DNA of 64,000 nucleotides from Oleispirillum naphthae (GCA_027864655.1 JAQAZG010000005.1:62001-126000); one strand, 5' to 3'; shown: positions 1 through 9,126, counted from the first letter of the stretch. Notes: generated by a model not told the origin, from the letters alone. Program-made: numbers and translations.

Positions 1-801
1 AACGACCGGGTTTCCATGGTCTGCCTCGCCATCCTGGCGCTGATCCTGATCGCCGCGGTGTTCGCGCCCATCCTCGCTCCCGCCGATCCCTACAAGGCGA
101 GCATGCTGCACCGCCTCAAGGCGGTGGGCACCGCCGGGCATCTGCTCGGCACCGACGAGCTGGGCCGCGACATGCTGTCGCGCCTGATGTACGGCGCGCG
201 GCTTTCCCTGCTTATGGGCTGCCTGCCGATCGGCATCGCCTTCGCCATCGGCACCACCGTCGGCGTCACCGCGGGCTTCGTCGGCGGGCGGCTCAACATG
301 GCGGTGATGCGCGTCCTCGACGTGTTCTACGCCTTCCCCTCGGTGCTGCTGGCGGTGGCGATCTCCGGCGCTCTCGGGCCGGGCATGCTCAACAGCCTGA
401 TCTCGCTGACGCTCGTCTTCGTGCCGCCGATCACCCGCGTCGCGGAGAGCGTCACCACCCAGGTGCGCCGCCTCGACTACATCGACGCGGCGCGGATGAG
501 CGGCGCGCCCAATTGGGTGATCGTGCGGGTGCAGGTTCTCGGCAACGTGATGGGGCCGGTGTTCGTCTACGCCACCGGGCAGATCAGCGTGTGCATGATC
601 CTCGCCTCCGGCATGTCGTTCCTCGGCCTCGGGGTGAAGCCGCCGGAGCCGGAATGGGGCCTGATGCTCAACACCCTGCGCTCGGCGATCTACGTCAACC
701 CGCTGGTCGCGGCGCTGCCCGGCGCGCTGATCTTCGTCACCTCCTTGTGTTTCAACCTCCTGGCCGACGGCACCCGCCTCGCCATGGACATCCGGGATTG
801 A
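1..801 (+). CDS. ABC transporter permease, DppC/OppC type (5' end outside window)
   Basis: Inner-membrane permease of a dipeptide/oligopeptide/nickel-type ABC importer. The frame is open to the first base. The ATG at 16 sits almost directly on the first membrane helix, whereas family members carry a cytoplasmic N-terminal stretch, so the true start is probably upstream of the window. Several hydrophobic segments are visible, with the LGTDELGRD motif typical of DppC soon after the first helix and an EAA-like loop (DAARMSGAP) that contacts the ATPase. It is followed after five bases by the first ATPase gene. The substrate cannot be read from the sequence; peptides are the default for the family. 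Confidence 0.9.
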   Translation, partial: NDRVSMVCLAILALILIAAVFAPILAPADPYKASMLHRLKAVGTAGHLLGTDELGRDMLSRLMYGARLSLLMGCLPIGIAFAIGTTVGVTAGFVGGRLNMAVMRVLDVFYAFPSVLLAVAISGALGPGMLNSLISLTLVFVPPITRVAESVTTQVRRLDYIDAARMSGAPNWVIVRVQVLGNVMGPVFVYATGQISVCMILASGMSFLGLGVKPPEPEWGLMLNTLRSAIYVNPLVAALPGALIFVTSLCFNLLADGTRLAMDIRD

Positions 802-806
802 CGCCG

Positions 807-1871
807 ATGGAAACCCTCGACGCGACGATGCCCGAAACCATCCTGCCGGTCGGCGAGGACCGCGGCGGCCCGGCGCAGCCGCTGCTCATCGTCGAGGGGC
901 TGACCAAGCGCTTTCCCATCGGCGGCGGCATGTTCAAGCGCGCCCAGGCCTACGTGCACGCGGTGGAGGGGGTGAGTTTTTCCGTCGCCAAGGGCGAGGT
1001 GCTGGGCATCGTCGGCGAATCCGGCTGCGGCAAGTCCACCACCGCGCGCCTGCTCGCCCGCCTCATCGAGCCGGATTCCGGCGAGGTGGTGGTGGACGGC
1101 GAGACGGTGGGCACGAGCGACGGCATGTCGCTGCGCGAGCTGCGCCGCAACGTGCAGATGGTGTTCCAGGATTCCTTCGCCTCGCTCAACCCGCGGCTGA
1201 CCGTCGAGGACACCATCGCCTTCGGCCCGCGGGTGCACGGCGTTTCCGCAAAAGAGGCGATCGCCTCCGCGCGCGGCCTGCTCGCCCGCGTCGGCCTTGC
1301 GCCCGCGCAGTTCGCCGGGCGCTATCCGCACGAGCTTTCCGGCGGGCAGCGCCAGCGCGTCAACCTCGCCCGCGCGCTCGCCTTCTCGCCGCGCCTGCTG
1401 ATCCTCGACGAGGCGGTGGCGGCGCTCGACAAGTCGGTGCAGGCGCAGGTGCTCAACCTGCTCCTCGACATCAAGGAGGACCGGGCGCTCACCTACCTCT
1501 TCATCTCCCACGACCTCAACGTGGTGCAGTACATCAGCGACCGCGTGCTGGTGATGTACCTGGGCGAGGTGGTGGAGACCGGGCCGGTGGACCGCATCTA
1601 CAGCGACGCGCGCCACCCCTATACCCGCGCCCTGCTTTCCGCCGTGCCGTCGATGGACCCGGACCGCCGCACCCTGGAACCGCCGATCGCGGGCGACCCG
1701 CCCAACCCGATCGACCCGCCGAGCGGCTGCCGCTTCCGCGACCGCTGCACCTTCGCCGCCGAGGTCTGCGCCGCGCTCAAGCCGCGGCCGATCGAGGCGA
1801 CGCCCGGCAGCGGACACATCGTCGCCTGCCACATGGCCGACCGCATTTCCGGCCACCCCCGGTCCGCCTGA
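807..1871 (+). CDS. ABC transporter ATP-binding protein, DppF/OppF type
   Basis: ATPase subunit (354 residues) energising the neighbouring permease. Visible elements are Walker A GESGCGKST near residue 70, the signature LSGGQRQRV near 178, Walker B LLILDEAVAALD near 197, and a C-terminal oligopeptide-transporter domain with the PPSGCRFRDRC cysteine motif that is usual in Dpp/Opp ATPases. The ATG at 807 follows the permease stop by five bases; a second ATG lies seven codons later. The Walker B variant with Ala-Val where most relatives have Pro-Thr/Val is slightly unusual. The order F before D is inverted relative to many dpp operons. Confidence 0.93.
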   Translation: METLDATMPETILPVGEDRGGPAQPLLIVEGLTKRFPIGGGMFKRAQAYVHAVEGVSFSVAKGEVLGIVGESGCGKSTTARLLARLIEPDSGEVVVDGETVGTSDGMSLRELRRNVQMVFQDSFASLNPRLTVEDTIAFGPRVHGVSAKEAIASARGLLARVGLAPAQFAGRYPHELSGGQRQRVNLARALAFSPRLLILDEAVAALDKSVQAQVLNLLLDIKEDRALTYLFISHDLNVVQYISDRVLVMYLGEVVETGPVDRIYSDARHPYTRALLSAVPSMDPDRRTLEPPIAGDPPNPIDPPSGCRFRDRCTFAAEVCAALKPRPIEATPGSGHIVACHMADRISGHPRSA

Positions 1872-1882
1872 GGAGCCGCCGC

Positions 1883-2965
1883 ATGTTCCGCTTCCGCCCG
1901 CGCCACCCGCTTTCCACCCCGCCCGCCGAGGCCACCGGCGCGGCCGCCGCCGAGGCGCCGCTGGTGGAGGTTTCGGACCTCACCGTGGAGTTCACCGGCT
2001 CGCGCAAGGCGAGCGCGGTCAACGGCGTTTCCTTCTCCCTGCCGAAGGGCCGGGTGCTCGGCCTCCTCGGCGAGTCCGGCTCCGGCAAGAGCGTCACCCT
2101 GCGCGCCCTGATGCGCCTTCTGCCGCCGCGGCGCTCGCGCATCGGCGGGCGCATCCTGGTGGACGGGCAGGACGTTCTGGCGCTCGACGAAAAGGGGCTG
2201 GCCCACTATCGCGGCGGCATCGCCTCGATGATCTTCCAGGAGCCGATCCTCGCCTTCGACCCGGTCTATACCGTCGGCCGCCAGATCGCCGAGGCGGTGC
2301 GCGCCCACGATGCGGTGGACTGGGCCACCGCCCGCGCCCGCGCCATCGAGATGCTGGAGCACGTGCAGATTCCCCAGGCGGCGCGGCGCTACGAGTCCTA
2401 TCCGCACGAGATCTCCGGCGGCATGCGGCAGCGCGCGATGATCGCGCTCGCGCTCTCCTGCCGCCCCAAGCTTCTCCTCGCCGACGAGCCGACCACGGCG
2501 CTCGACGCCACGGTGCAGATCCAGATTCTGCTGCTGCTGCGCGAGTTGCAGAAGGAGTTCGGGATGTCGGTGATCTTCGTCACCCACGATATCGGCGTGG
2601 CGGTGGAGGTCTCCGACCGCCTGGCGGTGATGTACGGCGGCCGCATCGTCGAGGAGGGCGATCTCGCCGCGGTGGTGCGCAACCCCCGCCATCCCTATAC
2701 CGCGGGCCTGCTCGCCTCCACGGTGACGCCCGGCCTGCGCGGCCGCCGCCTCACGACGATTCCGGGCGCGCCGCCCGATCTCTCCGATCTGCCGCAGGGC
2801 TGCGCCTTCGCGCCGCGCTGCGCATTCGCTTCCGCCGATTGCGCGGCCGCGGTTCCGCCGGTGCGCGCCTTCGGTCAGGCGGGAAGGTTGGCCTGTTTCC
2901 ACCCTCTCGAGTCCGCCGTTCCCGGTGCCCTGGGCCCCGGTCCCATCGCTGTCCCAACTGCTTAG
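1883..2965 (+). CDS. ABC transporter ATP-binding protein, DppD/OppD type
   Basis: Second ATPase (360 residues) of the peptide-type importer; Dpp/Opp systems use a D/F heterodimer. Walker A GESGSGKS is near residue 63, the signature ISGGMRQRA near 177 and Walker B LLLADEPTTALD near 197. A C-terminal oligopeptide-transporter domain with cysteines in CAFAPRC follows. About 20 N-terminal residues rich in Pro/Ala precede the ABC fold. It starts 11 bases after the preceding gene, with GGAG upstream of the ATG, and clearly belongs to the same transcript. Confidence 0.93.
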   Translation: MFRFRPRHPLSTPPAEATGAAAAEAPLVEVSDLTVEFTGSRKASAVNGVSFSLPKGRVLGLLGESGSGKSVTLRALMRLLPPRRSRIGGRILVDGQDVLALDEKGLAHYRGGIASMIFQEPILAFDPVYTVGRQIAEAVRAHDAVDWATARARAIEMLEHVQIPQAARRYESYPHEISGGMRQRAMIALALSCRPKLLLADEPTTALDATVQIQILLLLRELQKEFGMSVIFVTHDIGVAVEVSDRLAVMYGGRIVEEGDLAAVVRNPRHPYTAGLLASTVTPGLRGRRLTTIPGAPPDLSDLPQGCAFAPRCAFASADCAAAVPPVRAFGQAGRLACFHPLESAVPGALGPGPIAVPTA

Positions 2966-2977
2966 AGGAATTGAGAC

Positions 2978-4582
2978 ATGAGACCATTTCTGCGTACCGT
3001 GGCGGGCGCCGTGCTCGCCGCCGGTCTGGCCGTCTCCGGCCAGGCCTTCGCCGCGCCTCCGCTGCGCATCGCGATGACCGCGGCGGACATTCCGCTGACC
3101 ACCGGCCAGCCGGACAACGGTTTCGAGGGCTACCGTTTCCTCGGCTACACCATCTACGACTCCCTGATCAACTGGGACCTCTCCTCGGCGGACAAGGCGA
3201 GCGGCCTGACGCCGGGCCTCGCCACCTCGTGGAAGGTGGACGACGCCGACAAGACCAAGTGGATCATCCACCTGCGCAAGGGCGTGAAGTTCCATGACGG
3301 CTCCGCCTTCAACGCCGATTCGGTGGTGTGGAACTTCGAGAAGCTGCTCAACGACAAGTCGCCGCAGTTCGACCCCAAGCAGGCGGCCAACGGCCGCGGC
3401 CGCATTCCCACCGTCGCCAAGGTCGCCAAGATCGACGACATGACGGTGCGGATCACCACCAAGGAGCCGGACGCCTGGCTGCCCTACAACCTCTCCTTCA
3501 TCTTCTTCTCCAGCCCCGCGCAGTGGGAAAAGCTGGGCAAGAGCTGGGAGAAGTTCGCCTATGCGCCGTCCGGCACCGGGCCGTTCAAGCTGGTGAAGAT
3601 GGTGCCGCGCGAGCGCGCCGAACTGGTGCGCTTCGACGGCTATTGGGACAAGAAGCGCGTCGCCAAGTCGGAAAAGATCATCCTGATGCCGATTCCGGAG
3701 CCCAACACCCGTTCCGCCGCCCTGATGTCCGGTCAGGTGGACTGGATCGAGGCCCCGGCCCCGGACATGATCCCGCAGCTGAAGTCGGCGGGCATGGCGA
3801 TCACCTCCAACGTCTACCCGCACACCTGGCCCTATCAGTTCAGCTGGCTGCCCGACAGCCCGTGGCAGGACATCCGGGTGCGCAAGGCCGCCAACCTGGC
3901 GGTGGACCGCGAAGGCCTGAAGCAGCTCCTCGGCGGCATGATGGTGCCGGCGCAGGGCCAGGTCACCGCCGATCACCCGTGGTTCGGCCACCCGGCCTTC
4001 AAGATCAAGTACGACCCGGCCGAGGCGAAGCGCCTGATGAAGGAAGCGGGCTATACCCCGGAGAAGCCGCTGCCGGTGAAGATTCTCATCTCCGCCTCCG
4101 GCTCCGGCCAGATGCTGCCGCTGCCGATGAACGAGTTCATCCAGCAGAGCCTGGCGGAAGTCGGCTTCAAGGTGACCTTCGAGGTGATGGAATGGCAGGC
4201 CCTGTTCGCCAACTGGCGCAAGGGCGTGAAGGACCCGGGCAGCCGCGGCGGCGACGCCACCAACGTGTCCTATGCCTGGCAGGACCCCTACAGCGCCTTC
4301 TACCGCTTCATGCACACCAAGGCGCAGCCCCCCGGCGGCTTCAACTGGGGCCTGTTCTCCAACCCCGAGTACGACAAGATGCTCGACGAGGCGCGCGCCA
4401 CCTTCGACGCGGACAAGCAGAACGCGCTGCTCGCCAAGGTCCACGAAAAGATGGTGGACGACGCCACCTGGCTGTGGGTCGCCCACGACGTCGGGCCGCG
4501 CGCCATGACCCAAAAGGTCAAGGGCTTCGTGCAGGCGCGCAGCTGGTTCCAGGACCTCACCCCGGTCTCCGTCGCGCCGTAA
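2978..4582 (+). CDS. ABC transporter substrate-binding protein, family 5 (DppA/OppA type)
   Basis: Periplasmic solute receptor of 534 residues. A Sec signal peptide occupies about residues 1-25, ending in the cleavage-like AFA-APP. The body is a family 5 binding protein: the early YDSLINWD segment, the HLRKGVKFHDG motif typical of Dpp/Opp receptors and the late NPEYDKMLDEAR motif are all present. It lies 12 bases after the ATPase gene behind AGAGGAATTGAG and is the last gene of the operon, followed by an intrinsic terminator. The family binds peptides, nickel, opines or glutathione among others; the ligand here is unknown. Confidence 0.93.
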   Translation: MRPFLRTVAGAVLAAGLAVSGQAFAAPPLRIAMTAADIPLTTGQPDNGFEGYRFLGYTIYDSLINWDLSSADKASGLTPGLATSWKVDDADKTKWIIHLRKGVKFHDGSAFNADSVVWNFEKLLNDKSPQFDPKQAANGRGRIPTVAKVAKIDDMTVRITTKEPDAWLPYNLSFIFFSSPAQWEKLGKSWEKFAYAPSGTGPFKLVKMVPRERAELVRFDGYWDKKRVAKSEKIILMPIPEPNTRSAALMSGQVDWIEAPAPDMIPQLKSAGMAITSNVYPHTWPYQFSWLPDSPWQDIRVRKAANLAVDREGLKQLLGGMMVPAQGQVTADHPWFGHPAFKIKYDPAEAKRLMKEAGYTPEKPLPVKILISASGSGQMLPLPMNEFIQQSLAEVGFKVTFEVMEWQALFANWRKGVKDPGSRGGDATNVSYAWQDPYSAFYRFMHTKAQPPGGFNWGLFSNPEYDKMLDEARATFDADKQNALLAKVHEKMVDDATWLWVAHDVGPRAMTQKVKGFVQARSWFQDLTPVSVAP

Positions 4583-4604
4583 GGCGGCGGACACCCAATC
4601 CAGG

Positions 4605-4630
4605 AAAGGCGGCCGCAAGGCCGCCTTTTT
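4605..4630 (+). terminator. Intrinsic terminator of the peptide-type ABC operon
   Basis: A GGCGGCC/GGCCGCC stem with a GCAA loop is followed by five T residues, 23 bases after the binding-protein stop. Classical rho-independent layout. Confidence 0.88.
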
Positions 4631-4642
4631 CGTGGGCAGGTA

Positions 4643-4807
4643 AAGCCAAAACTTCGTGGGGGACCTTGGGCCCCCCACACCCCCCATAACTGGTTTTCGC
4701 CGCGTAGCGGCCATCGACCGTCACGCCGCACGATGACTCTATGGCGCTGCGCGCAAAACCAAGAGTTATGGGAGGCCCGGAGGGTCCGCGACCCTCCGGA
4801 AAGTTTT
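4643..4807. repeat. Composite intergenic repeat, copy 1 (reverse orientation)
   Basis: Two hairpin-bearing halves face each other across a shared centre. The left hairpin is 4656-4678 (arms GTGGGGGACC and GGCCCCCCAC, one A/C mismatch). The right hairpin is 4777-4799 (arms CCGGAGGGTC and GACCCTCCGG). Between them are CCCATAACTGGTTTTCGC, a CGCCGCGTAGCGG motif and ATGGCGCTGCGCGC followed by AGTTATGGGAGG. The centre matches copy 3 (around 33200-33257) closely. It lies between the convergent peptide-transporter and TauE operons and abuts the TauE-family stop codon. Confidence 0.8.
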
Positions 4808-4811
4808 TCCC

Positions 4812-5648
4812 TCAGTGCCCGAACACGCCCCAGAACATTCGGCACGAGGTGACGAAGAGGAAGAAGGCGAACGCCTTGCGCAGCAGCACCGGGTCGATGG
4901 CGTGGGCGATGCGCGCGCCGATCGGGGCGGTGAGCATGGTGGTCGGCACGATCAGGGCGAAGCCCAAGAGGTTGGCGTAGCCGAGGCTGAAGGGCGGCAG
5001 GTGCGGGTCGCCGAGGCCGGAGACGATGTAGCCGACGGTGCCGGGCAGGCCGATGATCAGGCCGATCGCCGAGGCGGTGCCGACGGCGCGGCGGATCGGC
5101 ACGGCGAAGGAGGAGAGGATCGGCACGCTCAGCGTGCCGCCGCCGATGCCCATCATCACCGAAAAACCGCCGATGAAGCAGCCCAGCGGAACGCGGAAGC
5201 GCGGCCCGGCGGGCAGGGCGTCGCGCAGGGTCCAGCCTTCGCGCTTGAACGCCATGTGCGTGGCGACGAGCAGCGCGATCACCGCGAAGATCAGGGTGAG
5301 GGTAGAGCCGCGCGCCCGGCCGCCGAACACCGAGCCCGCGATCACCCCGATGACGATGCCGGGCGCGAGGGACTTCAGCAGGTCCCAGTCGAGGCCGCCC
5401 TTCTTGTTGTGGGTGCGCGCCGACATGATCGAGGTGGGGATGATGGTGGCGAGCGAGGTGCCCACCGCGAGGTGCATCCGCACCTCGGGGGCGATGCCGA
5501 GCAGGGGGAACAGCAGGTAGAGCACCGGCACGATGACGATGCCGCCGCCGACGCCGAGCACGCCGGCCAGAGTGCCCGCGATCGCCCCGGTGGCGAGCAG
5601 GGCGAGGGCGAAGGGCAGCAGGAATTCGAGGCTCATGTGGGCGGTCAT
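4812..5648 (-). CDS. Sulfite exporter TauE/SafE family membrane protein
   Basis: Predicted inner-membrane anion exporter of 278 residues with about eight hydrophobic helices in two related halves. Each half has a glycine-rich loop typical of the family (LGVGGGIVIVP and MGIGGGTLSVP). Members export sulfite, sulfoacetate or other organosulfur or organic acids. The start codon overlaps the stop of the GntR-type gene (ATGA), so it is the third gene of the amidase operon and is translationally coupled. The context suggests it exports a product or toxic by-product of the amidase reaction, but the substrate is not deducible. An internal ATG lies four codons downstream. Confidence 0.88.
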   Translation of the reverse strand: MTAHMSLEFLLPFALALLATGAIAGTLAGVLGVGGGIVIVPVLYLLFPLLGIAPEVRMHLAVGTSLATIIPTSIMSARTHNKKGGLDWDLLKSLAPGIVIGVIAGSVFGGRARGSTLTLIFAVIALLVATHMAFKREGWTLRDALPAGPRFRVPLGCFIGGFSVMMGIGGGTLSVPILSSFAVPIRRAVGTASAIGLIIGLPGTVGYIVSGLGDPHLPPFSLGYANLLGFALIVPTTMLTAPIGARIAHAIDPVLLRKAFAFFLFVTSCRMFWGVFGH

Positions 5649-6343
5649 CGCGTCGTCTCCGGCGCCGTGCCGTTCAGCAGCGGCGTGGTTTCCAGCATGC
5701 GGCGCGAGGCCGCGCCCGCCGCGCCGACATGGGTGCGCATCGCCGCCTCCGCCGCCGCCGCATCGCCCGCGGTCAGGGCGGCGACGATCGCCTCGTGCTC
5801 GGCGAAGGAGCGGTGCATCCGCTCGGAGGAGGCGAACTGGGCGCGCCGGTAGGGGATGACGCGGGCGCGCGCCGAAAGCGCCGCCTCGACCAGATAGGCG
5901 TTGTGGCTGGCGTTGAAGATGGTGGCGTGGAAGTCGAGGTTGGCGGCGTCGTAGGCTTCCGGATTGTCGGCGGCGAGGCAGTCGCGGCCGCGGCGGTGGA
6001 TGGCGAGCAGGCGGTCGCGTTCCGTCTCGGTGATGCGTTTTGCGGCGTGGCGGGCGCAGATCGCCTCCAGCTCGGCGGAGAGTTCGAACATTTCGGCGAG
6101 GCGGCGTTCCGGCACCGCGCACACCCGCACCCCGGCGTTGGCGCGGCGCTCCAGCAGGCCGGAGGCGACGATCTGGTTGAGCGCCTCGCGCACCGGCGTG
6201 CGGGAAACCCCGAAGCGCAGCGACAGGCTCGCCTCGCTCAGGTGGGTGCCGGGCGCGATGCGGCCGAGCAGGATGTCGTCGGCCAGCGCCTGGCGGATAT
6301 CCTCGACGCTGCTGCGGGCGATAAGGGCGGAAGCGGCGGTCAT
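5645..6343 (-). CDS. GntR family transcriptional regulator, FadR/FCD subfamily
   Basis: DNA-binding regulator of 232 residues. An N-terminal winged helix-turn-helix spans about residues 10-75, with the typical GTHLSEASLSLRFGVSRTPV segment. An all-helical FCD ligand domain follows from about 80 to 215; its Asp, three His and acidic positions suggest a metal-assisted carboxylate ligand. The gene overlaps both the amidase and the TauE-type gene by ATGA junctions. It most likely controls this operon through the palindrome at 7536-7551 in front of the amidase gene; autoregulation is inferred from position only. Confidence 0.9.
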   Translation of the reverse strand: MTAASALIARSSVEDIRQALADDILLGRIAPGTHLSEASLSLRFGVSRTPVREALNQIVASGLLERRANAGVRVCAVPERRLAEMFELSAELEAICARHAAKRITETERDRLLAIHRRGRDCLAADNPEAYDAANLDFHATIFNASHNAYLVEAALSARARVIPYRRAQFASSERMHRSFAEHEAIVAALTAGDAAAAEAAMRTHVGAAGAASRRMLETTPLLNGTAPETTR

Positions 6344-7506
6344 CGGCGGTCCTCCAGCAGTTTGGCAAGGGCGAGCAGGGTTTCCTCGGAGCCGGGGCCG
6401 CCGAGCAGCGACAGCCCGATGGGCGCGCCCGAGACCGTGGCTCCGGGGATGGAAATTTGCGGCAGGCCGCCGAGGCCCGCGGCGCAGAGGATGCGCATGG
6501 CGCGCCCGCGGTAGCGGTCGAGCGCCGCCTCGCTCTCGTTCAGCAGCGGCGCGGGGGCGGGCGAGGCGGGCAGCACGCAGACCGTGCCGGGCGGCAGCAG
6601 GGCGGTGAGGCGGCTGCGGATTTCCGCCTTGGCCTGCCGTGCGGCGGCGGCCTCCTCGGCGGTGATGCGGGCGGCGGCGGCGAAGCGCTCGCGCACGCCG
6701 GGGCCGAACTTCGGCCGGGCGGCGGCGATCCACGCGCCGTGCACCGCCCAGATCTCCGCCATCTGGCAGGTGCGGAACGCCGCGAACCAGTCGTCGAGCG
6801 GGCATTCGGCGAGCCGCGCCGGGCGGGCGGGGGCGACGATCTCCTGGAGGCGCGAGACCGCGGGGGCGAGCGCCTCGGCGACGGCGGCGTCGGCCTCCGC
6901 CCAGACGTCCACGCCGAGCAGCAGGCGGTCCGGCAGGGGTGCCTCGCAGGCGATGCCGAAGGCCGCGCCGACCCTGCCGAAGGTGGCGGCGTCGCGGGCG
7001 AACCAGCCGATGGTGTCGAAGCCGGGGGCGAGCGGCATCACCCCGGCAAGCGGAATGCGCCCGTGCGTGGTGCGGATGCCGTAGAGCCCGCAGAACGAGG
7101 CGGGGGTGCGCACCGAGCCGCCGGTGTCGGTGCCGAGCGCGGTGTCCACCGAGCCCGCCGCCACCGCCGCGGCGGAGCCGGAGGAGGAGCCGCCGGGCAC
7201 GCGGCCGGGCGCGGCGGCGTTCACCGGCGTGCCGTAGTGGGCGTTGATGCCGAGCAGGCTGAAGGCGAGTTCGTCGGTGTGGGTCTTGCCGGTGAGCGTC
7301 GCCCCGGCTTCGAGCATCGCGGCGACGGCGGGCGCGGTTTCCGCCGCGGGGGCGTGGGTGCGCGCCCAGTCCGGGTTGCCGCAGCCGGTGACGCGCCCCG
7401 CCACGTCGAAAAGGTCCTTGGCGGCGAAGCTGAGACCGGCGAGCGGGCCGGTCTTCGCGCCGGGCAGGGTGAAGCGTTCGGCGAAGGCGTTGGCGGGATC
7501 GTGCAT
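6340..7506 (-). CDS. Amidase (amidase signature family, AMI1-like)
   Basis: Amide hydrolase of 388 residues. The Ser-cisSer-Lys triad is visible as Lys30 (FAAKD), cis-Ser107 (PGGSSSGS) and nucleophile Ser131 (DTGGS). The 77- and 24-residue spacings match those I recall for the plant indole-acetamide hydrolase AMI1. The N-terminal FDVAGRVTGCGNPDW stretch is also characteristic of this branch. It is the first gene of a three-gene coupled operon with a GntR regulator and a TauE-type exporter. The substrate amide is unknown. The start ATG at 7506 follows a GGAG-type site. Confidence 0.9.
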   Translation of the reverse strand: MHDPANAFAERFTLPGAKTGPLAGLSFAAKDLFDVAGRVTGCGNPDWARTHAPAAETAPAVAAMLEAGATLTGKTHTDELAFSLLGINAHYGTPVNAAAPGRVPGGSSSGSAAAVAAGSVDTALGTDTGGSVRTPASFCGLYGIRTTHGRIPLAGVMPLAPGFDTIGWFARDAATFGRVGAAFGIACEAPLPDRLLLGVDVWAEADAAVAEALAPAVSRLQEIVAPARPARLAECPLDDWFAAFRTCQMAEIWAVHGAWIAAARPKFGPGVRERFAAAARITAEEAAAARQAKAEIRSRLTALLPPGTVCVLPASPAPAPLLNESEAALDRYRGRAMRILCAAGLGGLPQISIPGATVSGAPIGLSLLGGPGSEETLLALAKLLEDRR

Positions 7507-7535
7507 GGGGGACTCCTCGGCGGGGCGGCCTTATG

Positions 7536-7551
7536 GTATTGTATACAATAC
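7536..7551. promoter_or_regulatory. Perfect 16-bp palindrome, probable GntR/FCD operator
   Basis: GTATTGTATACAATAC is fully self-complementary and lies 30 bases upstream of the amidase start. FCD-type GntR regulators typically bind short TTGTATACAA-like palindromes, and the operon encodes such a regulator. Binding is inferred, not shown. Confidence 0.75.
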
Positions 7552-7593
7552 ACCCGATCCCGCGCAATCGAAAGTGCGCGGGATGCGCTACGA

Positions 7594-7614
7594 GACTTGT
7601 CTAATTTTTTAAAC
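7594..7614. promoter_or_regulatory. Operator-like element of the gabDT operon, shared with the polyamine operon
   Basis: ACTTGTCTAATTTTTTAAAC, about 49 bases before gabD. It matches the element at 10647-10667 at 18 of 21 positions (GACTTGT-TAATT--TTAAAC), and both stand out as AT-rich tracts in GC-rich DNA. The common site suggests one regulator for GABA catabolism and polyamine uptake. Confidence 0.6.
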
Positions 7615-7662
7615 AGGCGTAGCGTGGCCCCATCAACGCCTCTCCGTATCAGGGATATTGCC

Positions 7663-9126
7663 ATGAGCTTCCTCGTCGATTCCACTCTTCTCCGCAGCCG
7701 GGCATTCGTCAACGGCGCATGGTGCGACGGCGCGGCGAAACGCCGCTTCGCGGTGACCGACCCGGCGACCGGCGACGTCATCGGCGAAGTGCCCGACATG
7801 GACCCCGCCGACGTGGAAGCGGCGATCGCCGCCGCCGATGCCGCCTTCCCCGCGTGGGCGGCGAAAACCGCCAAGGAACGCGCCGCGATCCTGCGCAAGT
7901 GGTACGAGCTGATCCTCGCCGCCGCCGACGACCTCGCCCTCCTGATGACCGCGGAGCAGGGCAAGCCGCTCGCCGAGGCCCGCGGCGAGGTGGTCTACGG
8001 CGCGTCCTTCGTCGAGTGGTTCGCCGAAGAGGGCAAGCGCATCTACGGCGACGTCATCCCCGCGCACAAGCCGGACGCCCGCATCGTCGTGCTGAAGCAG
8101 CCGATCGGCGTGGTCGCGGCGATCACGCCGTGGAACTTCCCCAACGCGATGATCACCCGCAAGGTCGCCCCGGCGCTCGCCGCGGGCTGCACCGCGGTGG
8201 TCAAGCCCGCGGGCGACACGCCGCTTTCGGCGCTGGCGTTGGCGCTTCTCGCCGAGCGCGCGGGGATTCCCGCGGGGGTGTTCAACATCGTCACCGCGCG
8301 GCGCGGCGCGCCGGTCGGCAAGGCGATGTGCGACAGCCCGCTGGTGCGCAAGCTCTCCTTCACCGGCTCCACCGAGGTCGGCAAGCTCCTCATCCGCGAC
8401 TGCGCCGCGACGGTGAAGAAGGTGAGCATGGAGCTCGGCGGCAACGCGCCGTTCATCGTCTTCGACGATGCGGACCTCGACGCCGCGGTGGCGGGCGCGA
8501 TGGCCTCGAAATACCGCAACGCCGGGCAGACCTGCGTCTGCGCCAACCGCTTCCTGGTGCAGGAGGGAGTCTACGACGCCTTCGCCGCCAGGCTCAAAGC
8601 CGCGGTCGGCGCGCTCAAGGTCGGCAACGGCATGGAGGCCGGGGTGACCCAGGGACCGCTGATCAACCAGGCCGCCGTGACCAAGGTGGAAAGCCTGGTC
8701 GCCGACGCGCTCGCCAAGGGCGCGAACGCGGTGTGCGGCGGCCGCCGCGTCACCGCGGAGGGCACCTTCTACCAGCCGACCATCCTCACCGGGGCGACCC
8801 CGGAGATGGAGATCTTCGCCGAGGAGATCTTCGGCCCGGTGGCGGTGCTCTACCGTTTCAAGACCGAGGCGGAAGCGGTGGCGATGGCCAACGACACCCG
8901 CTTCGGCCTCGCCGCCTATTTCTACGCCCGCGACGTCGGCCGCGTCTTCCGCGTCGCCGAGGCCCTGGAATACGGCATCGTCGGCATCAACGAAGGGATC
9001 ATCTCCACCGCCGAGGCGCCCTTCGGCGGGGTCAAGGAATCCGGCCTGGGCCGCGAAGGCTCGATGTACGGCATCGAGGACTTCCTCGAAATCAAATACC
9101 TCTGCCTCGGCGGCATCGCCGGGTAA
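7663..9126 (+). CDS. gabD: Succinate-semialdehyde dehydrogenase, NAD(P)-dependent
   Basis: Aldehyde dehydrogenase of 487 residues oxidising succinate semialdehyde to succinate, the last step of GABA breakdown. The catalytic base Glu257 (MELGGNAP) and nucleophile Cys291 (NAGQTCVCANR) are in the positions usual for GabD; the double-cysteine CVC context and PWNFP cofactor motif also fit. The start ATG at 7663 is chosen because the alignable N-terminus begins there. It is followed 27 bases later by gabT, which supplies its substrate. Glutarate semialdehyde or related omega-aldehydes are possible alternative substrates. Confidence 0.93.
   Translation: MSFLVDSTLLRSRAFVNGAWCDGAAKRRFAVTDPATGDVIGEVPDMDPADVEAAIAAADAAFPAWAAKTAKERAAILRKWYELILAAADDLALLMTAEQGKPLAEARGEVVYGASFVEWFAEEGKRIYGDVIPAHKPDARIVVLKQPIGVVAAITPWNFPNAMITRKVAPALAAGCTAVVKPAGDTPLSALALALLAERAGIPAGVFNIVTARRGAPVGKAMCDSPLVRKLSFTGSTEVGKLLIRDCAATVKKVSMELGGNAPFIVFDDADLDAAVAGAMASKYRNAGQTCVCANRFLVQEGVYDAFAARLKAAVGALKVGNGMEAGVTQGPLINQAAVTKVESLVADALAKGANAVCGGRRVTAEGTFYQPTILTGATPEMEIFAEEIFGPVAVLYRFKTEAEAVAMANDTRFGLAAYFYARDVGRVFRVAEALEYGIVGINEGIISTAEAPFGGVKESGLGREGSMYGIEDFLEIKYLCLGGIAG

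Noticed and set aside
1619..4714. Very long open frame on the minus strand opposite the peptide-transporter genes
   Set aside because: Arg/His/Gly/Ala-rich composition typical of antisense frames in GC-rich DNA; no ribosome site, and it lies fully opposite three well-supported genes.
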